Of a stretch of 64,000 nt of DNA, positions 8,234 to 17,783 are shown in pieces. The stretch lies in assembly GCA_002238925.1 (NCBI GenBank), contig MPNH01000021.1, forward strand, positions 1-64,000. The letters run 5' to 3'. Position 1 is the first letter of the stretch. Each line of letters begins with the position of its first letter. Position numbers and translations under genes: made by a program. The notes under the pieces are model-generated. The model was given only the letters and a program-made list of their open reading frames with translations. It made no database searches and had not been told where the DNA came from. Source of the stretch: Spirochaetaceae bacterium bin103. Its GTDB lineage: Bacteria > Spirochaetota > Spirochaetia > SZUA-6 > Bin103.

Positions 8234-9751
8234 TTACTCGACTGCTTGCAGGCGGCCCTCGACGACCGGGGAGACGGAGCCCTGGTCGGCGATGTAGTCG
8301 ATGACCTGGGATGCCATCAGGGTGCCGGCGTAGGCATCTACCACCCGCACCTTGTCTTCGAGCACGCCGTAGCCGTCGCCGCCGCCGGCCATGTAGTCGT
8401 TGGTGGCCAGGGTGTAAGTGGCGTCCAGGTTCAGCGGTGCGCCGCCGCGGGTCACCTCCAGCACGCGGTCGCCGGCCGCCCGGCCGGCGTCGAAGCGCAC
8501 GCTGAGCCCGGCCACATGCGGGAAGCGGCCGGCGCCGTCTTCGACCTTGCTGAAGCCGTTCTCGAGGGCCGCGACGATGTCGTGCCCGGTCAACTCCAAC
8601 ACCACGGTCTTGTTGCCGAATGGCAGTTCGCTCAGGATGTCGCGCCGGGTCAGCGTGGTGCCGGGCTCGTAGATCCGGTTGGCGCGGATGCCGCCGCCGT
8701 TGGTCAGCGCCACGTCGGCCCCGGTTGCCGACTGCATGGCGTCGGCGATCAGGTTGGCGATGGCGGCCTCCTTGCCGCGGATCGTCTCGCGCCGGCTGTC
8801 CAGCTCGGTGGCGGTGGTGCCGATCTCGACGTCGAGCTCGGAGGAGAGCTGGTCGAGGTAGACCTGGGCGGCGGCGGCCAGATCCGCGTCCGGCGCCACG
8901 CGCGCGGTATTGATGATTCGGAACGCCGGGCTCCAGGTGAAGCGCATGTTGCCGCGGCTCTCCACCTCGTCCAGGGTGAGGTCGATGACCGTTACCCAGT
9001 CCGCCTGTTCGCCCGATTCGGCGAACAGCGTGTCGCCGCTGAAGTCGACCCGCAACTGGTGGTCGTCGCCGCTCAGCAGCAGGTCCACCGCGCCCTGCCG
9101 CAGCAGCGCGCGATCCTCCGAGGTGTCGGTGTGCGCCAGCGCGATCACCAGCTCCGCCCCCGCCTCGCGCAGCGCCGCACTCTGCTCGGCGGCAACCTCC
9201 TCGACGTCCCGGAAGGTCACCGAGCCGGGGCTGGACTTGACCGCGGTGCCGAGCGTGGTGAGCCCGAAGATGCCGACCTGGTAGGGACCGACATCCACCA
9301 GGATCGAATCCTGCGCGCCGTCGATGATGTCGCCGTCGCTGTCGATGTTGTTGGCGCCGAGCATCGGGAAGTTGGCTTCCGCGATGCGCTGCATGGCGAC
9401 CTCCGGGCCGAAGTCGTACTCGTGGTTGCCGATCGCCATGGCGGTAAGGCCGAGCCGGTTGAGCAGCTCGATCATGTGCGCGCCCTTGTCGAACCCGGAC
9501 ATCAGCGAGGGCGAGATGGCGTCGCCGGCAAAGGTCACGATCACGTTGTCGTGCATCGCCCGCTCGGCATTGATTACTGCCGCCAGCCGCGCGACGCCGC
9601 CCTGGCCGCCGCTCTCTTCCATGCGATCCAGGTCGTTGAAGTGCACGATGGTCAGTTCGACCGGCGCGGCAAGGGCGTGGCCGGCAACCAGCAGCAGCGC
9701 GGTCACGGCCGCGGCCGTTGCGGCTCTCGAAATCCTGGCGATATTACTCAC
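8234..9751 (-). CDS. secreted 5'-nucleotidase / metallophosphatase (UshA-like)
   Basis: A 505-residue exported enzyme expected to strip phosphate from extracellular nucleotides, supplying nucleosides to the uptake systems nearby. A signal peptide spans about 1-28 (ends AGHALAA). The metallophosphatase domain follows with HFNDLD, FAGDAISPS, GNHEYDFG and GDDHQL. The C-terminal nucleotide-binding domain has NGGGIRAN, LPFGNKTVVLELTG and NDYMAGGGDGYG. Two usual metal-ligand positions differ from UshA (NDxH is NDLD; GHDH is GDDH). The start is GTG at 9751, which has a good GGAGGA Shine-Dalgarno. It is convergent to xdhB. Confidence 0.88.
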   Translation of the reverse strand: MSNIARISRAATAAAVTALLLVAGHALAAPVELTIVHFNDLDRMEESGGQGGVARLAAVINAERAMHDNVIVTFAGDAISPSLMSGFDKGAHMIELLNRLGLTAMAIGNHEYDFGPEVAMQRIAEANFPMLGANNIDSDGDIIDGAQDSILVDVGPYQVGIFGLTTLGTAVKSSPGSVTFRDVEEVAAEQSAALREAGAELVIALAHTDTSEDRALLRQGAVDLLLSGDDHQLRVDFSGDTLFAESGEQADWVTVIDLTLDEVESRGNMRFTWSPAFRIINTARVAPDADLAAAAQVYLDQLSSELDVEIGTTATELDSRRETIRGKEAAIANLIADAMQSATGADVALTNGGGIRANRIYEPGTTLTRRDILSELPFGNKTVVLELTGHDIVAALENGFSKVEDGAGRFPHVAGLSVRFDAGRAAGDRVLEVTRGGAPLNLDATYTLATNDYMAGGGDGYGVLEDKVRVVDAYAGTLMASQVIDYIADQGSVSPVVEGRLQAVE

Positions 9752-9915
9752 AGTGGTGATCCTCCGTTGGCAATCGGTGAGATGGGATGCCCGCAATCTA
9801 CTTATGCCGGGCTCCAGCACGCAACCGGTTCCGGTCGTGCGGTCCGGAGTTTGGCTTGCGCGCCATGAGCAGCCGATGACCGTCGGGTTAGTTTTTCGCC
9901 AGCGCGTACGCGCTT

Positions 9916-10707
9916 TCAGGATTGTCGCGGGCGGCGGAAACGGGTCGCGGCGAACAGCAGCAGGGCGGCGACCACGATCGAGGGCCCGGAGGGGGTGTCG
10001 ACCCGTGCCGAGGCGAACAGGCCACCGGCTATGGCGACCACGCCCGCGGCGGCGGCCAGGACGGCCATATGCTCCGGGTTGCGGGCGAAGCGGCGCGCGG
10101 TCGCCGGCGGGATGACCAGCAGCGCGACGATCAGCAGGATGCCGACGATCTTGATGGCCACCGCGATCACGGTGGCCATCAGCAGGCCGAAGATGAGGCG
10201 CGTCCGCTCCGGCCGCAGTCCGGCCACGGTGGCCAGGTCGACATTGACGGTGGCGGCCAGCAGCGGCCGCCAGATGCGCGCAAGCACCGCCAGCACCAGC
10301 ATGCCGCCGCCCCAGATCAGCGCCAGGTCGGTGCGCGATACGGCGAGGATATCGCCGAACAGCAGCGCCTGCAGGTCGATGCGGATGTTGGGAAAGAACG
10401 CCATGATTACCAGCCCGGTGGCCAGGCCGCCGTGGGCGAGCAGGCCGAGCACGGTGTCCGCCGGCAGTGAGCCGCGGCCCTGCAGGTAGAACATCAGCAG
10501 GGTGACCGTACACGCCGACACGAAGATGCCCAGCACCAGGTCGATCTGCAGCACCAGGGCGAGCACTACGCCGAGCAGCGCCGAGTGGGCGATGGTCTCC
10601 CCGAAGTAGGCCAAGTGGCGCCACACAACGAAGCAGCCGGCCGGCCCTGTGACCAGGGCGAGTCCGACGCCGGCGAGCAGCGCACGGATCAGGAAATCGT
10701 CCAGCAC
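9916..10707 (-). CDS. znuB: zinc ABC transporter permease ZnuB
   Basis: A 263-residue ABC-3 family inner-membrane permease with about eight hydrophobic segments. RHLAYFGETIAHSALLGV and ALLVIPPATARRFARNPEHM are typical of ZnuB. It lies 4 bp after znuC, starts at GTG 10707, and ends the minus-strand znuCB pair, which is divergent from znuA. The length is usual for the family. Confidence 0.9.
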   Translation of the reverse strand: MLDDFLIRALLAGVGLALVTGPAGCFVVWRHLAYFGETIAHSALLGVVLALVLQIDLVLGIFVSACTVTLLMFYLQGRGSLPADTVLGLLAHGGLATGLVIMAFFPNIRIDLQALLFGDILAVSRTDLALIWGGGMLVLAVLARIWRPLLAATVNVDLATVAGLRPERTRLIFGLLMATVIAVAIKIVGILLIVALLVIPPATARRFARNPEHMAVLAAAAGVVAIAGGLFASARVDTPSGPSIVVAALLLFAATRFRRPRQS

Positions 10708-10711
10708 CGCC

Positions 10712-11430
10712 TCAGTCCGATTCCAGGCGCGCTTCAGCCGCGCCGGACGGTGGGTGGTCGTGTTCGTGCGGCAACAGCACTACCACGTCGCTGTCGCTGT
10801 TCATGACCATCTGCAGGTCGTGCGAGATCAGCAGAATCCCGCAGCCGAGGTCGCTGCGGATTCCCTCGATCAACTCATGGAGCACGCCGGCGCCCGCCAC
10901 GTCCACGCCTTGGGCGGGTTCGTCGAGCACCAGAAAATCGGGCCGGTGGATCAGCGCCCGGGCCAGCAGCAGGCGCTGCAGCTCGCCGCCCGACAGCGAG
11001 GGGGCCGGCGGGGCGCGGAGCGGCGCCCGGCACACGCGGGGTGCCCGGCGGGTGCCCGGAGCCGCTCCAGTCCCACCGCGGCAAGCGCCGCGTCGATCTC
11101 CCGCGCCGTGAAGCGGCCGGTCAGCTTCATCAGCCGGCGCAGGCTCAGCGGCAGGGTATGGCTCACCGCCAGCCGTTGCGGCACGTAGCCGACCGCCAAC
11201 CCGGCAGCACGCTCGATTCTGCCCTCGTCGATGTCGATCAAGCCAAGGATCGACTTCGCGCAGGTGGACTTGCCGGCTCCGTTCGCGCCGATCAGGTAGA
11301 CCAGTTTGCCGTGCGGCACCTGCAGGTCGACATGGCGGATCAGCCAGCGCTCGCCGCGCCGTACGCCGATGTCATGTGCCGCAATCAGTGTTTGCGTATC
11401 GGTGGAACCAGGTTTGGTTGCGCTGATCAT
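10712..11430 (-). CDS. znuC: zinc ABC transporter ATPase ZnuC (frame broken by a 41-bp duplication)
   Basis: The ATP-binding subunit of the zinc importer. The N-terminal part from ATG 11430 has Walker A GANGAGKST and Q-loop YVPQRLAVS. After a frame break near 11040 the C-terminal part has the ABC signature LSGGELQRLLLARAL, Walker B LVLDEPAQGVD and H-loop ISHDLQMV. A 41-bp decayed duplication sits at the break; removing 41 bp joins the two frames and gives 225 residues, a normal ZnuC size. Divergent from znuA across 64 bp. Confidence 0.88.
11005..11075. repeat. 41-bp offset decayed duplication inside znuC
   Basis: A CGGAGC-containing segment at about 11016 recurs at about 11057 with G/C substitutions in between. 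The offset of 41 accounts exactly for the frame change of znuC on the minus strand. Confidence 0.7.
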
Positions 11431-11494
11431 TTGACGCCGCCGCTGCTTTCGCCTTAATTGTACCACGGGTCCAAGGAACCCACGGGTAGGAGCA
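11431..11494 (+). promoter_or_regulatory. divergent znuC / znuA intergenic region with a candidate promoter
   Basis: A 64-bp spacer holds a TTGACG at 11431-11436 and, 17 nt later, TTAATT at 11454-11459: a weak sigma-70-like pair reading towards znuA. AGGAG sits 5 nt before the znuA ATG. No clear Zur palindrome is visible. Confidence 0.3.
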
Positions 11495-12502
11495 ATGTAT
11501 AAACGTTTCCTGGTATTGGCGCTCGGTATTGCGGGACTCACGGTGGCCGCGTCCGCGGCGTTCGCCTCGGGCGATGGCGAAACGGACGGCGGGTTGCTCG
11601 TGGTAGCCTCGATCAAGCCCGTGCACTCGCTGGTCAGCGCCGTCATGGCGGGCGTGGCAGAGCCGCACCTGATCATCCGCGGGGCGCAGTCGCCGCACAC
11701 CTTCAGCATGCGGCCCTCCGACGCCGCGGCGTTGTCGAAAGCCCGCGTCATCTTCCTGATCGACGAACACAAGGAGGTCGCCCTGGCCGGCCCCATCGGC
11801 AACCTCGGCGACGATGCCCTGGTGGTACGGCTGGCGGGGTCGCAGGGCCTCCACCTGCTGCCGCTGCGCGAGGGCGGCGCGTTCGAGGAGCACGATCACG
11901 ATGACGACGGTGACGACGGTGACGACGACGACCATCGCGAGGACGACGGCCACGAGCATGGCGGCCACCCCGAGCACGGCGACGTCGACTTTCACATCTG
12001 GCTCGATCCCGAAAACGCCGTGCTGATGACCTATGAGATCATCGAGGCGCTGTCGTTCGCCGATCCCGACAACGCCGCCACCTACGAAATCAACGGGTAT
12101 GCGCTGATCGACCGCCTGGACGAACTGATTGCCGAGGTCGACGCCGAACTGGCTCCGATTCGCGACAAGCCGTTTATTGTCCTGCACGATGCCTATCGCT
12201 ACTTCGAGCAACGCTTCGACCTGAATGCCGCCGGCTCCATCTCCGTTAATCCGGAACGGGCGCCGGGCGCGCAGCGGATTGCGGAGATTCGCGACAAGGT
12301 CGGCGAACTTGGCGGCGTGTGTGTGTTCGCCGAACCGCAGTTCGACTCGCGCGTCATCGACGTGGTCACCGAGGGCACGACCGCGGGATCTGGTACGGTG
12401 GACCCGCTCGGCGCTGGAATTGAGGATGGCCCGGAACTCTACTTCACGCTGCTCCGCGACCTGGCGGCGTCGTTCAAGGAGTGCATGCTCGGCATCGGCT
12501 AG
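11495..12502 (+). CDS. znuA: zinc ABC transporter substrate-binding protein ZnuA
   Basis: A 335-residue periplasmic zinc-binding protein. A signal peptide spans about 1-24 (ends SAAFAS). SIKPVHSLVSAVM and SPHTFSMRPSDA include zinc-ligand histidines. A His/Asp-rich metal-catching loop at about 130-163 (EEHDHDDDGD through HEHGGHPEHG) is followed by DFHIWLDPENA and LHDAYRYFEQRF. This acidic His loop is typical of ZnuA and not of manganese-binding relatives. Good AGGAG ribosome site. Confidence 0.93.
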   Translation: MYKRFLVLALGIAGLTVAASAAFASGDGETDGGLLVVASIKPVHSLVSAVMAGVAEPHLIIRGAQSPHTFSMRPSDAAALSKARVIFLIDEHKEVALAGPIGNLGDDALVVRLAGSQGLHLLPLREGGAFEEHDHDDDGDDGDDDDHREDDGHEHGGHPEHGDVDFHIWLDPENAVLMTYEIIEALSFADPDNAATYEINGYALIDRLDELIAEVDAELAPIRDKPFIVLHDAYRYFEQRFDLNAAGSISVNPERAPGAQRIAEIRDKVGELGGVCVFAEPQFDSRVIDVVTEGTTAGSGTVDPLGAGIEDGPELYFTLLRDLAASFKECMLGIG

Positions 12503-12544
12503 CGCCACTGCGCGGCCGGCGCGGCCGGCGCGCAGCGGCCGCGG

Positions 12545-12907
12545 TCAACTGCCGCGGTAGGTGGTGTAGCTCCATGGCGAGACTAGCAGCGGCACGTGGT
12601 AATGGGCGTCGGCGGCCATGCCGAACGCCACCGTGATCTGGTCCAGGAACGGCGGCTCCGGCAACGTCAGTCCGGCAGCCGCGAAATATTCGCCCACGTG
12701 GAATACCAGTTCCCATTGCCCGGTGCGGAACTGCCCGGTGCGGAACGCTTCGCCCTGCAGCAGCGGCGCAGCGCAGCGCCCGTCGTCGTTGGTGCGCGCG
12801 GTTGCGACCAGGCGGCGGTCGCGGCCGGCGGCGTACAGGTCCACCCGGATGCCGGCCCCCGGCCTGCCCTGCGCGGTGTCCAGCACGTGGGTGGTAAGCA
12901 TGCCCAT
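12545..12907 (-). CDS. uraH: 5-hydroxyisourate hydrolase
   Basis: A 120-residue transthyretin-like enzyme that hydrolyses 5-hydroxyisourate, the product of uricase, to OHCU. The N-terminal [15 protein letters not shown] and the C-terminal YTTYRGS tetrapeptide region are diagnostic. Its ATG overlaps the uricase stop as TAATG, with GAGGAGG just upstream, so the two are translationally coupled. A small exact tandem repeat encodes [10 protein letters not shown] in the middle. Confidence 0.93.
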   Translation of the reverse strand: MGMLTTHVLDTAQGRPGAGIRVDLYAAGRDRRLVATARTNDDGRCAAPLLQGEAFRTGQFRTGQWELVFHVGEYFAAAGLTLPEPPFLDQITVAFGMAADAHYHVPLLVSPWSYTTYRGS

Positions 12908-13773
12908 TACTGCCTCCTCATGGTGGCTTCGATCTGGCCGTTGGGTTCGTCGGTGGGCAGGAACAGGCAGCCCCCCGCATCGCGCCCGAACGCGGACAGG
13001 TCGATCGGCAGGTAGTGCACGTTGGGCATGGCCAGGGTGATCTCGGAGATGCCGGGGACGGCGGCCAGGGCCGCCTCGCCCATGCGGTACATGCTGTCCT
13101 GGACCGAGTAGCTGTAGGTGTCGGCAAACACCTTGAGCAGGGCGGCGCGGATGGCGCAAGCGGCGGCCTCGTAGTCTCGCGGCCGTTCGGCACCCTCTGC
13201 GTTGGCGGGGCCATTCGCGAAGCGCCAGGCTGCCCGCATGCGAGTGGCGAAGATGCGGTCGGTGGTGGGCGGCAGCGTGGTGTACTCGTCCTGCACGTAG
13301 TCGACGAAGCCCGACCCGGTGGTCTTCATGATCGCCAGATCGCGCACGCCGGCCACCACATCGCGCGCCGACCGCGTCGCCGTGACGCGCGCGAACGGGG
13401 TGCCGCTTTCGGAGCGGACGAAGCCGTGATCGTGCGGCTCGCCGCCGACCCGCAGGCGGCTCCAGACAGTCTCCTCAATCTCGACCCTCGCCTCCGCCAC
13501 CTGCCGGTAGCGATCCAGAAGACACTCGGCAATGGCCAGCGCGAATGGTTCGCCTGCGGCCTCCAGGTGCTCGAGGGCGAGCACGTTGACCAGGTTTTTC
13601 ATGGTATCGGTGGGCACCACCGGGCTGTTGTCGGCCGCCGTGTAGACGCGCGCGAAATCACCGTCCACGGACACCTCGACCCGCGCCTCGCGCACCTCGT
13701 GGCGAGCCGATGAACGCTGCACCCGCAGCACCCGCACGTTCGCCTTGCCATACCGCTGCCTTACGAATGCCAT
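12907..13773 (-). CDS. urate oxidase (uricase)
   Basis: A 288-residue cofactor-free uricase that oxidises urate to 5-hydroxyisourate. Landmarks: the N-terminal [26 protein letters not shown] with the catalytic Thr region, [18 protein letters not shown], and the C-terminal IDLSAFGRD and [17 protein letters not shown] 13773 is preceded by AAGGAG and lies inside the 3' end of ade, overlapping it by 13 bp. It is followed directly by the HIU hydrolase, its pathway partner. Confidence 0.95.
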   Translation of the reverse strand: MAFVRQRYGKANVRVLRVQRSSARHEVREARVEVSVDGDFARVYTAADNSPVVPTDTMKNLVNVLALEHLEAAGEPFALAIAECLLDRYRQVAEARVEIEETVWSRLRVGGEPHDHGFVRSESGTPFARVTATRSARDVVAGVRDLAIMKTTGSGFVDYVQDEYTTLPPTTDRIFATRMRAAWRFANGPANAEGAERPRDYEAAACAIRAALLKVFADTYSYSVQDSMYRMGEAALAAVPGISEITLAMPNVHYLPIDLSAFGRDAGGCLFLPTDEPNGQIEATMRRQ

Positions 13774-15587
13774 TCTGATCGCTCCTTCCGAATCTGACTG
13801 ATCACCGGAATGTGGGCGAAGCGGTTCACGTCCACCAGGCCCAGGTCGGAGATGCGCAGCTCCGGGATCACCACCAGGGCGAGCAGGCTGAGCTGCATGT
13901 AGCCGTTGTTGAGTGTGCACCCGCAATCGCGCATCGCCCGCACTACCCGGGCCGACTTGCCGGCCACCACCTCCGCCCGTTCGCCGGACATCAGGCCGGC
14001 TACCGGCAGCTCCACCAGGGCGGCCACCTTGCCGGCGCGCACCACCACCACACCGCCGCCGCTATCGGCGAGCGTGTTCGCCGCCTGCGCCATCGACTCG
14101 GCCCCGGTGCCCACCACGAGCAGGTGGTGACTGTCATGGGCCACGGTCGAGGCCACCGCGCAGTCGCCGGTGAACCCGAAGCCGTGCACGAATCCGTTCA
14201 CCAGCGCGCCGGAGCCGCGGTGGCGTTCCACCAGCGCCAGCGGCAGTACGTCGTTGGCCGGGTCGGGCTGTACCGTGCCGCCGGCCACGGCCAGTTCCGC
14301 GGTCAGGTGGCGGGTAGGGGCCTGGTTCTCGAGTACGCCGATCACGTTGGCCGTTACCGTACCGTCAGCGTCGCCGCAGGGCACCGCGAAGTCCGCGGCG
14401 GCCAGCCGGCGCGGGATGTGTACCGAGTGCCGAAAGCGCTCCTCGTGGGCCCACGCGGGCAGGTCCAGCAGCAGCCGGCCCGCCTCCGCGGCCACCTCGC
14501 CGCCGGCGATCACCATGCCGGCGGCGAACTCTTCCAGGCTGTCGGCCAGCACCAGGTCGGCGTAGCGTCCCGGCGCCAGGCAGCCGAGGTCGCGCGCCAC
14601 GCCGAAGTGCTCGGCGGGGTTGATGGTCATCATCTGCAGCGCCACCAGCGGGTCGCAGCCCAGTGCCACCGCGTGCCGCAGTACCCGGTCCATGTGCCCC
14701 TCCCGCACCAGGGTGGCGGCGTGCACGTCGTCAGTGCACAGGATGAACTGGCGCGGGTCCAGGCCGCGCTCGGTCACGGCGGTGATCTGCGCGGCCACGT
14801 CGTGCCACGCGGAGCCGAGCCGCAGCATCGGGCGCAGGCCGCGGCGGGCGCGCTCCATGGCGTCCACCTCGCGCGTGTTCTCGTGGTCGTCCGCCGGTCC
14901 GCCGGCAAGGTAGGCGTGGAAGCCGCGGCCGAGGTCGGGGCTGGCATAGTGGCCGCCCACGGTCTTGCCGGCGCGCATGGCGGCCGCCACCTCGGCGTGC
15001 ATCTGCTCATCGTTGCCGGCCAGGCCGGGGAAGTTCATCATCTCTCCCAGCCCGATCACGCCCGGCCAGCTCATCGCCTCCTCCACCTCGCGCGCGGTGA
15101 TGCGGGCGCCGGGCGTTTCCAGGCCCGGCGCCGACGGCACGCAGGAGGGCATCTGCAGGAACACGTTGATCGGCATCGCGGCGGCCTCGGCGGCCATCAT
15201 GCGCACGCCATCGAGGCCGAACACGTTGGCGATTTCGTGCGGGTCGGCGAAGATCGCCGTGGTGCCGTGCGGCAGCACCGCGCGCACATACTCGGTGATC
15301 GTGCACATGCTGCTTTCCACGTGCATGTGGGCATCGGTCAGACCGGGCACCAGGAAGCGTCCCTCGGCCTCGATCACCCGCGTGCCGGCACCGGTGCAGT
15401 ATGCAGCGTCGGCAACGATGCAGGCGATGCGTCCGCTGCAGACCGCGATGTCGATGCCCGCCACCACCTCGCGGGTCAGCACGTTGACCCAGCGGCCGTT
15501 GCGAATTACCAACTCGGCCGGCTCCCGCCCGGCGGCCACGTCCACCAGCCGGGTGGCTACCTCGTGCCACGGTCTGCGCTTCCGCAT
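13761..15587 (-). CDS. ade: adenine deaminase
   Basis: A 608-residue Ade-type amidohydrolase converting adenine to hypoxanthine, the substrate of the nearby xanthine dehydrogenase. The metal site HxH is in GLTDAHMHVESSM. HGTTAIFADPHEIANVFG and GHYASPDLGRG follow, and the C-terminal Ade domain has GFVHGFGFTGD and NNGYMQLSLLALVV. I chose ATG 15587 (MRKRRPWHEV); an in-frame ATG at 15635 is possible. It lies between guaD and uricase in one minus-strand run. Confidence 0.92.
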   Translation of the reverse strand: MRKRRPWHEVATRLVDVAAGREPAELVIRNGRWVNVLTREVVAGIDIAVCSGRIACIVADAAYCTGAGTRVIEAEGRFLVPGLTDAHMHVESSMCTITEYVRAVLPHGTTAIFADPHEIANVFGLDGVRMMAAEAAAMPINVFLQMPSCVPSAPGLETPGARITAREVEEAMSWPGVIGLGEMMNFPGLAGNDEQMHAEVAAAMRAGKTVGGHYASPDLGRGFHAYLAGGPADDHENTREVDAMERARRGLRPMLRLGSAWHDVAAQITAVTERGLDPRQFILCTDDVHAATLVREGHMDRVLRHAVALGCDPLVALQMMTINPAEHFGVARDLGCLAPGRYADLVLADSLEEFAAGMVIAGGEVAAEAGRLLLDLPAWAHEERFRHSVHIPRRLAAADFAVPCGDADGTVTANVIGVLENQAPTRHLTAELAVAGGTVQPDPANDVLPLALVERHRGSGALVNGFVHGFGFTGDCAVASTVAHDSHHLLVVGTGAESMAQAANTLADSGGGVVVVRAGKVAALVELPVAGLMSGERAEVVAGKSARVVRAMRDCGCTLNNGYMQLSLLALVVIPELRISDLGLVDVNRFAHIPVISQIRKERSEWHS

Positions 15588-15650
15588 TGTTGGAACGATT
15601 GTACCGCAGACACGGTCGCGAGGCATGGGCGGCATAGGGAGCGTCTCGGG

Positions 15651-17039
15651 CTAGTGGCGCGCGCCGGCCACCAGCGGCGCCCCTGCGCCCGGCGCAAGGT
15701 GTCCGAGCGTCCCGTTGGTTCCGGGCCGCGTCCAAGCCTTCCGGCCGGCGACGTAGGTGGCGCGGACCGCCCGGTCGTCGCCCAGGATGGCCAGTGCAAA
15801 CAGGGTGTCTTCCAGTTGCCTGGACAACGGCTGGCGTTCCTGCAGCACCGGCGTCGCGGCCGGATCGAGCACCACCAGGTCTGCCCAGCGGCCCGGCTCA
15901 AGACAGCCGATCTCATCGTCGAGCCCGAGTTGCACGGCGTTGCCGCGGGTGGCGAGGTGAAACAGGTCGTGAGCGCCGAGCGTGTGGCCGTGCAGCATCG
16001 CCACCTTGTAGGCCTCGCCCATGGTGTGCAGCATCGAGTAGCTGGTGCCGCCGGCGATATCGGTGGCGATGCCGATGCCGACCGGGCGCTGCACCTGCCT
16101 GAGGCGCTCAATATCGAACAGGCCGGAGCCGAGGAAGGTGTTGGAAGTGGGGCAGTGCACGACGGTGGCGCCTGCTTGCGACAGCCGTTCGCACTCCCGC
16201 TCCGACAGGTGGATGCCGTGTGCGAGCAGGCTGTTCGGTCCGATCAGTCCGAAGCGGTCATAGACGTCGGTGTAGTCGCACGCCCATGGAAAGTCCCGCT
16301 TTACCGCGGCGATTTCGCGCTCGCTCTCGGCGAGGTGGGTATGCACGTGGCAGTCCGGGTAGCGGGCGGCCAACTCGCCGGCGGCACGAAGCTGGTCCTC
16401 GCTGGAGGTCACCGCGAAGCGTACCGTGATGGCGTAGCGCAGGCGTTCGCGACGGTGCCAGCGCTCGATCAGCTCCTCGCTGTCGCGCACGCCGGAGGCC
16501 GGATCGTCGCGCAGGGTCTCCGGCGCGTTGCGGTCCATCATCGTCTTGCCGGTAACCAGGGCCAGTCCGCGGCGCTCCGCCGCCGCCAGCAGGATCTCGG
16601 TGGCCTGGCGGTGGACCGTGGAGAACACCACCGCGGCGGTGGTGCCGTGCCGGAGCAGGCGGTCCAGGAACACCTCGGCCGCGGCGCTTGCATACGCCGG
16701 CGCGGCGTAGCGGCTCTCCTCCGGGAAGGTGAACCGGTGCAGCCAGTCGAGCAGGTCGCGGCCCGGCGCGGCGAGCATGCGGTGCTGGGGATAGTGAGTG
16801 TGGGCGTCGATGAATCCCGGCAGCAGCAGCGACGTACCGTGGTCGTCCACCGGCAGCGAGCGGAACCGGGCCGGCAGCTGCGCGGCGCGGCCCCGCCATG
16901 CGATGCGGCCGTCGCTGTCGACCGCCACCGCGCCGCGCAGGTGATGGAGCACGGCGTGCTCCAACCCGACACGCGCGGGATCGTCGCGGTAGGTGAGCAG
17001 CGCGCCGCACACCACCCGTCCCCGGCACGGCACGCTCAC
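15651..17039 (-). CDS. guaD: guanine deaminase
   Basis: A 462-residue amidohydrolase that turns guanine into xanthine. The zinc motif is PGFIDAHTHYPQHRM, with HVHTHLAES, HGIHLSERE and IATDIAGGTSYSMLHT following in the order seen in guanine deaminases. The GTG start at 17039 overlaps the uraD stop (GTGA), so it is coupled to uraD. It feeds xanthine to Xdh. A related deaminase with another purine specificity cannot be excluded. Confidence 0.88.
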   Translation of the reverse strand: MSVPCRGRVVCGALLTYRDDPARVGLEHAVLHHLRGAVAVDSDGRIAWRGRAAQLPARFRSLPVDDHGTSLLLPGFIDAHTHYPQHRMLAAPGRDLLDWLHRFTFPEESRYAAPAYASAAAEVFLDRLLRHGTTAAVVFSTVHRQATEILLAAAERRGLALVTGKTMMDRNAPETLRDDPASGVRDSEELIERWHRRERLRYAITVRFAVTSSEDQLRAAGELAARYPDCHVHTHLAESEREIAAVKRDFPWACDYTDVYDRFGLIGPNSLLAHGIHLSERECERLSQAGATVVHCPTSNTFLGSGLFDIERLRQVQRPVGIGIATDIAGGTSYSMLHTMGEAYKVAMLHGHTLGAHDLFHLATRGNAVQLGLDDEIGCLEPGRWADLVVLDPAATPVLQERQPLSRQLEDTLFALAILGDDRAVRATYVAGRKAWTRPGTNGTLGHLAPGAGAPLVAGARH

Positions 17040-17560
17040 GACGCCACCCGGTCCTCGATCCGGAACCGCAGGATGCGTTCCACGTTGGCCAGCGCCAGCG
17101 CGCGCTCGGTCGCGGCCGAGTTGGCGATCCGTTGTTCGAATGCGTTCAAGATGTCCTCCTTGGTCGCTCCCTTGACCGCGAAGATGAAGGGAAACCCGAA
17201 CCGCTCGCGGTAGCGGGTGTTGAGGCCGCGGAAGCGGGTAAACTCGCCGCGTGTGAGCCGGTCGAGGCCGGCGCCGGCCTGCTCGCGCCGCGACTCGGCG
17301 GCGAGGCCGCCGCCGGCAATCGCCGCCCGGTCCGCCAGATCGGGGTGAGCGCGCAGCAGGGCGAGCTGGGCGTCCGGCGCCGCGCCGCGCACCGCTGCCG
17401 CGAACGCGGCGGCCAGCGCCGCGCGGTCCGCGAACGGGCGCGCCTGGTACGCGGCTTGCGCCACCCACGGCGAGTGTTCGGCGACATCGCCGAAGCGGGC
17501 GGCGAATTCCGCCTCGCACAGAGCATTGACGGCGTCGATCGACAGGGATGTGGCTTGCAT
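17036..17560 (-). CDS. uraD: OHCU decarboxylase
   Basis: A 174-residue 2-oxo-4-hydroxy-4-carboxy-5-ureidoimidazoline decarboxylase, the last step to S-allantoin. Motifs are LLRAHPDLADRA, ESRREQAGAGLDRL and GFPFIFAVKGATKEDIL, which contain the catalytic His and the conserved SxxEQ. It is the first gene of the minus-strand run uraD-guaD-ade-uricase-uraH. ATG at 17560; 223 bp separate it from the divergent binding-protein gene. Confidence 0.93.
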   Translation of the reverse strand: MQATSLSIDAVNALCEAEFAARFGDVAEHSPWVAQAAYQARPFADRAALAAAFAAAVRGAAPDAQLALLRAHPDLADRAAIAGGGLAAESRREQAGAGLDRLTRGEFTRFRGLNTRYRERFGFPFIFAVKGATKEDILNAFEQRIANSAATERALALANVERILRFRIEDRVAS

Positions 17561-17783
17561 GCTTCCTATTTCTTTATCGACACGGCGCGTCCGCGAGCCT
17601 AGGCGGGACTCACCGAAGGTTGGCGAGGCCGTCTGAGGAAGCGAAAAGGCGGCAGGAGGCGGCAGGTGCCGCTTGACGAGATTCGCGGTCTCGCGCAGCC
17701 TGACGGGGCGTCCGGTAATCTTCGGTGCGTTCGGCAGGCGTCCACTTGCCGGCTGCGCCGAGTTTCCGCAGGTTGCGCTCAAC

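Noticed and set aside
12715-12750. The 15-bp exact tandem repeat in the HIU hydrolase gene as another decayed duplication
   Set aside because: It is exact, in frame and has no G/C-decayed spacer, so it looks like an ordinary short tandem repeat.
13812-17213. A plus-strand open frame of over 1,100 codons opposite ade and guaD
   Set aside because: It is an antisense shadow of two well-supported genes in high-GC DNA; its translation is His/Arg/Gln-rich with no domain, and frames opposite real genes are often open at this GC.
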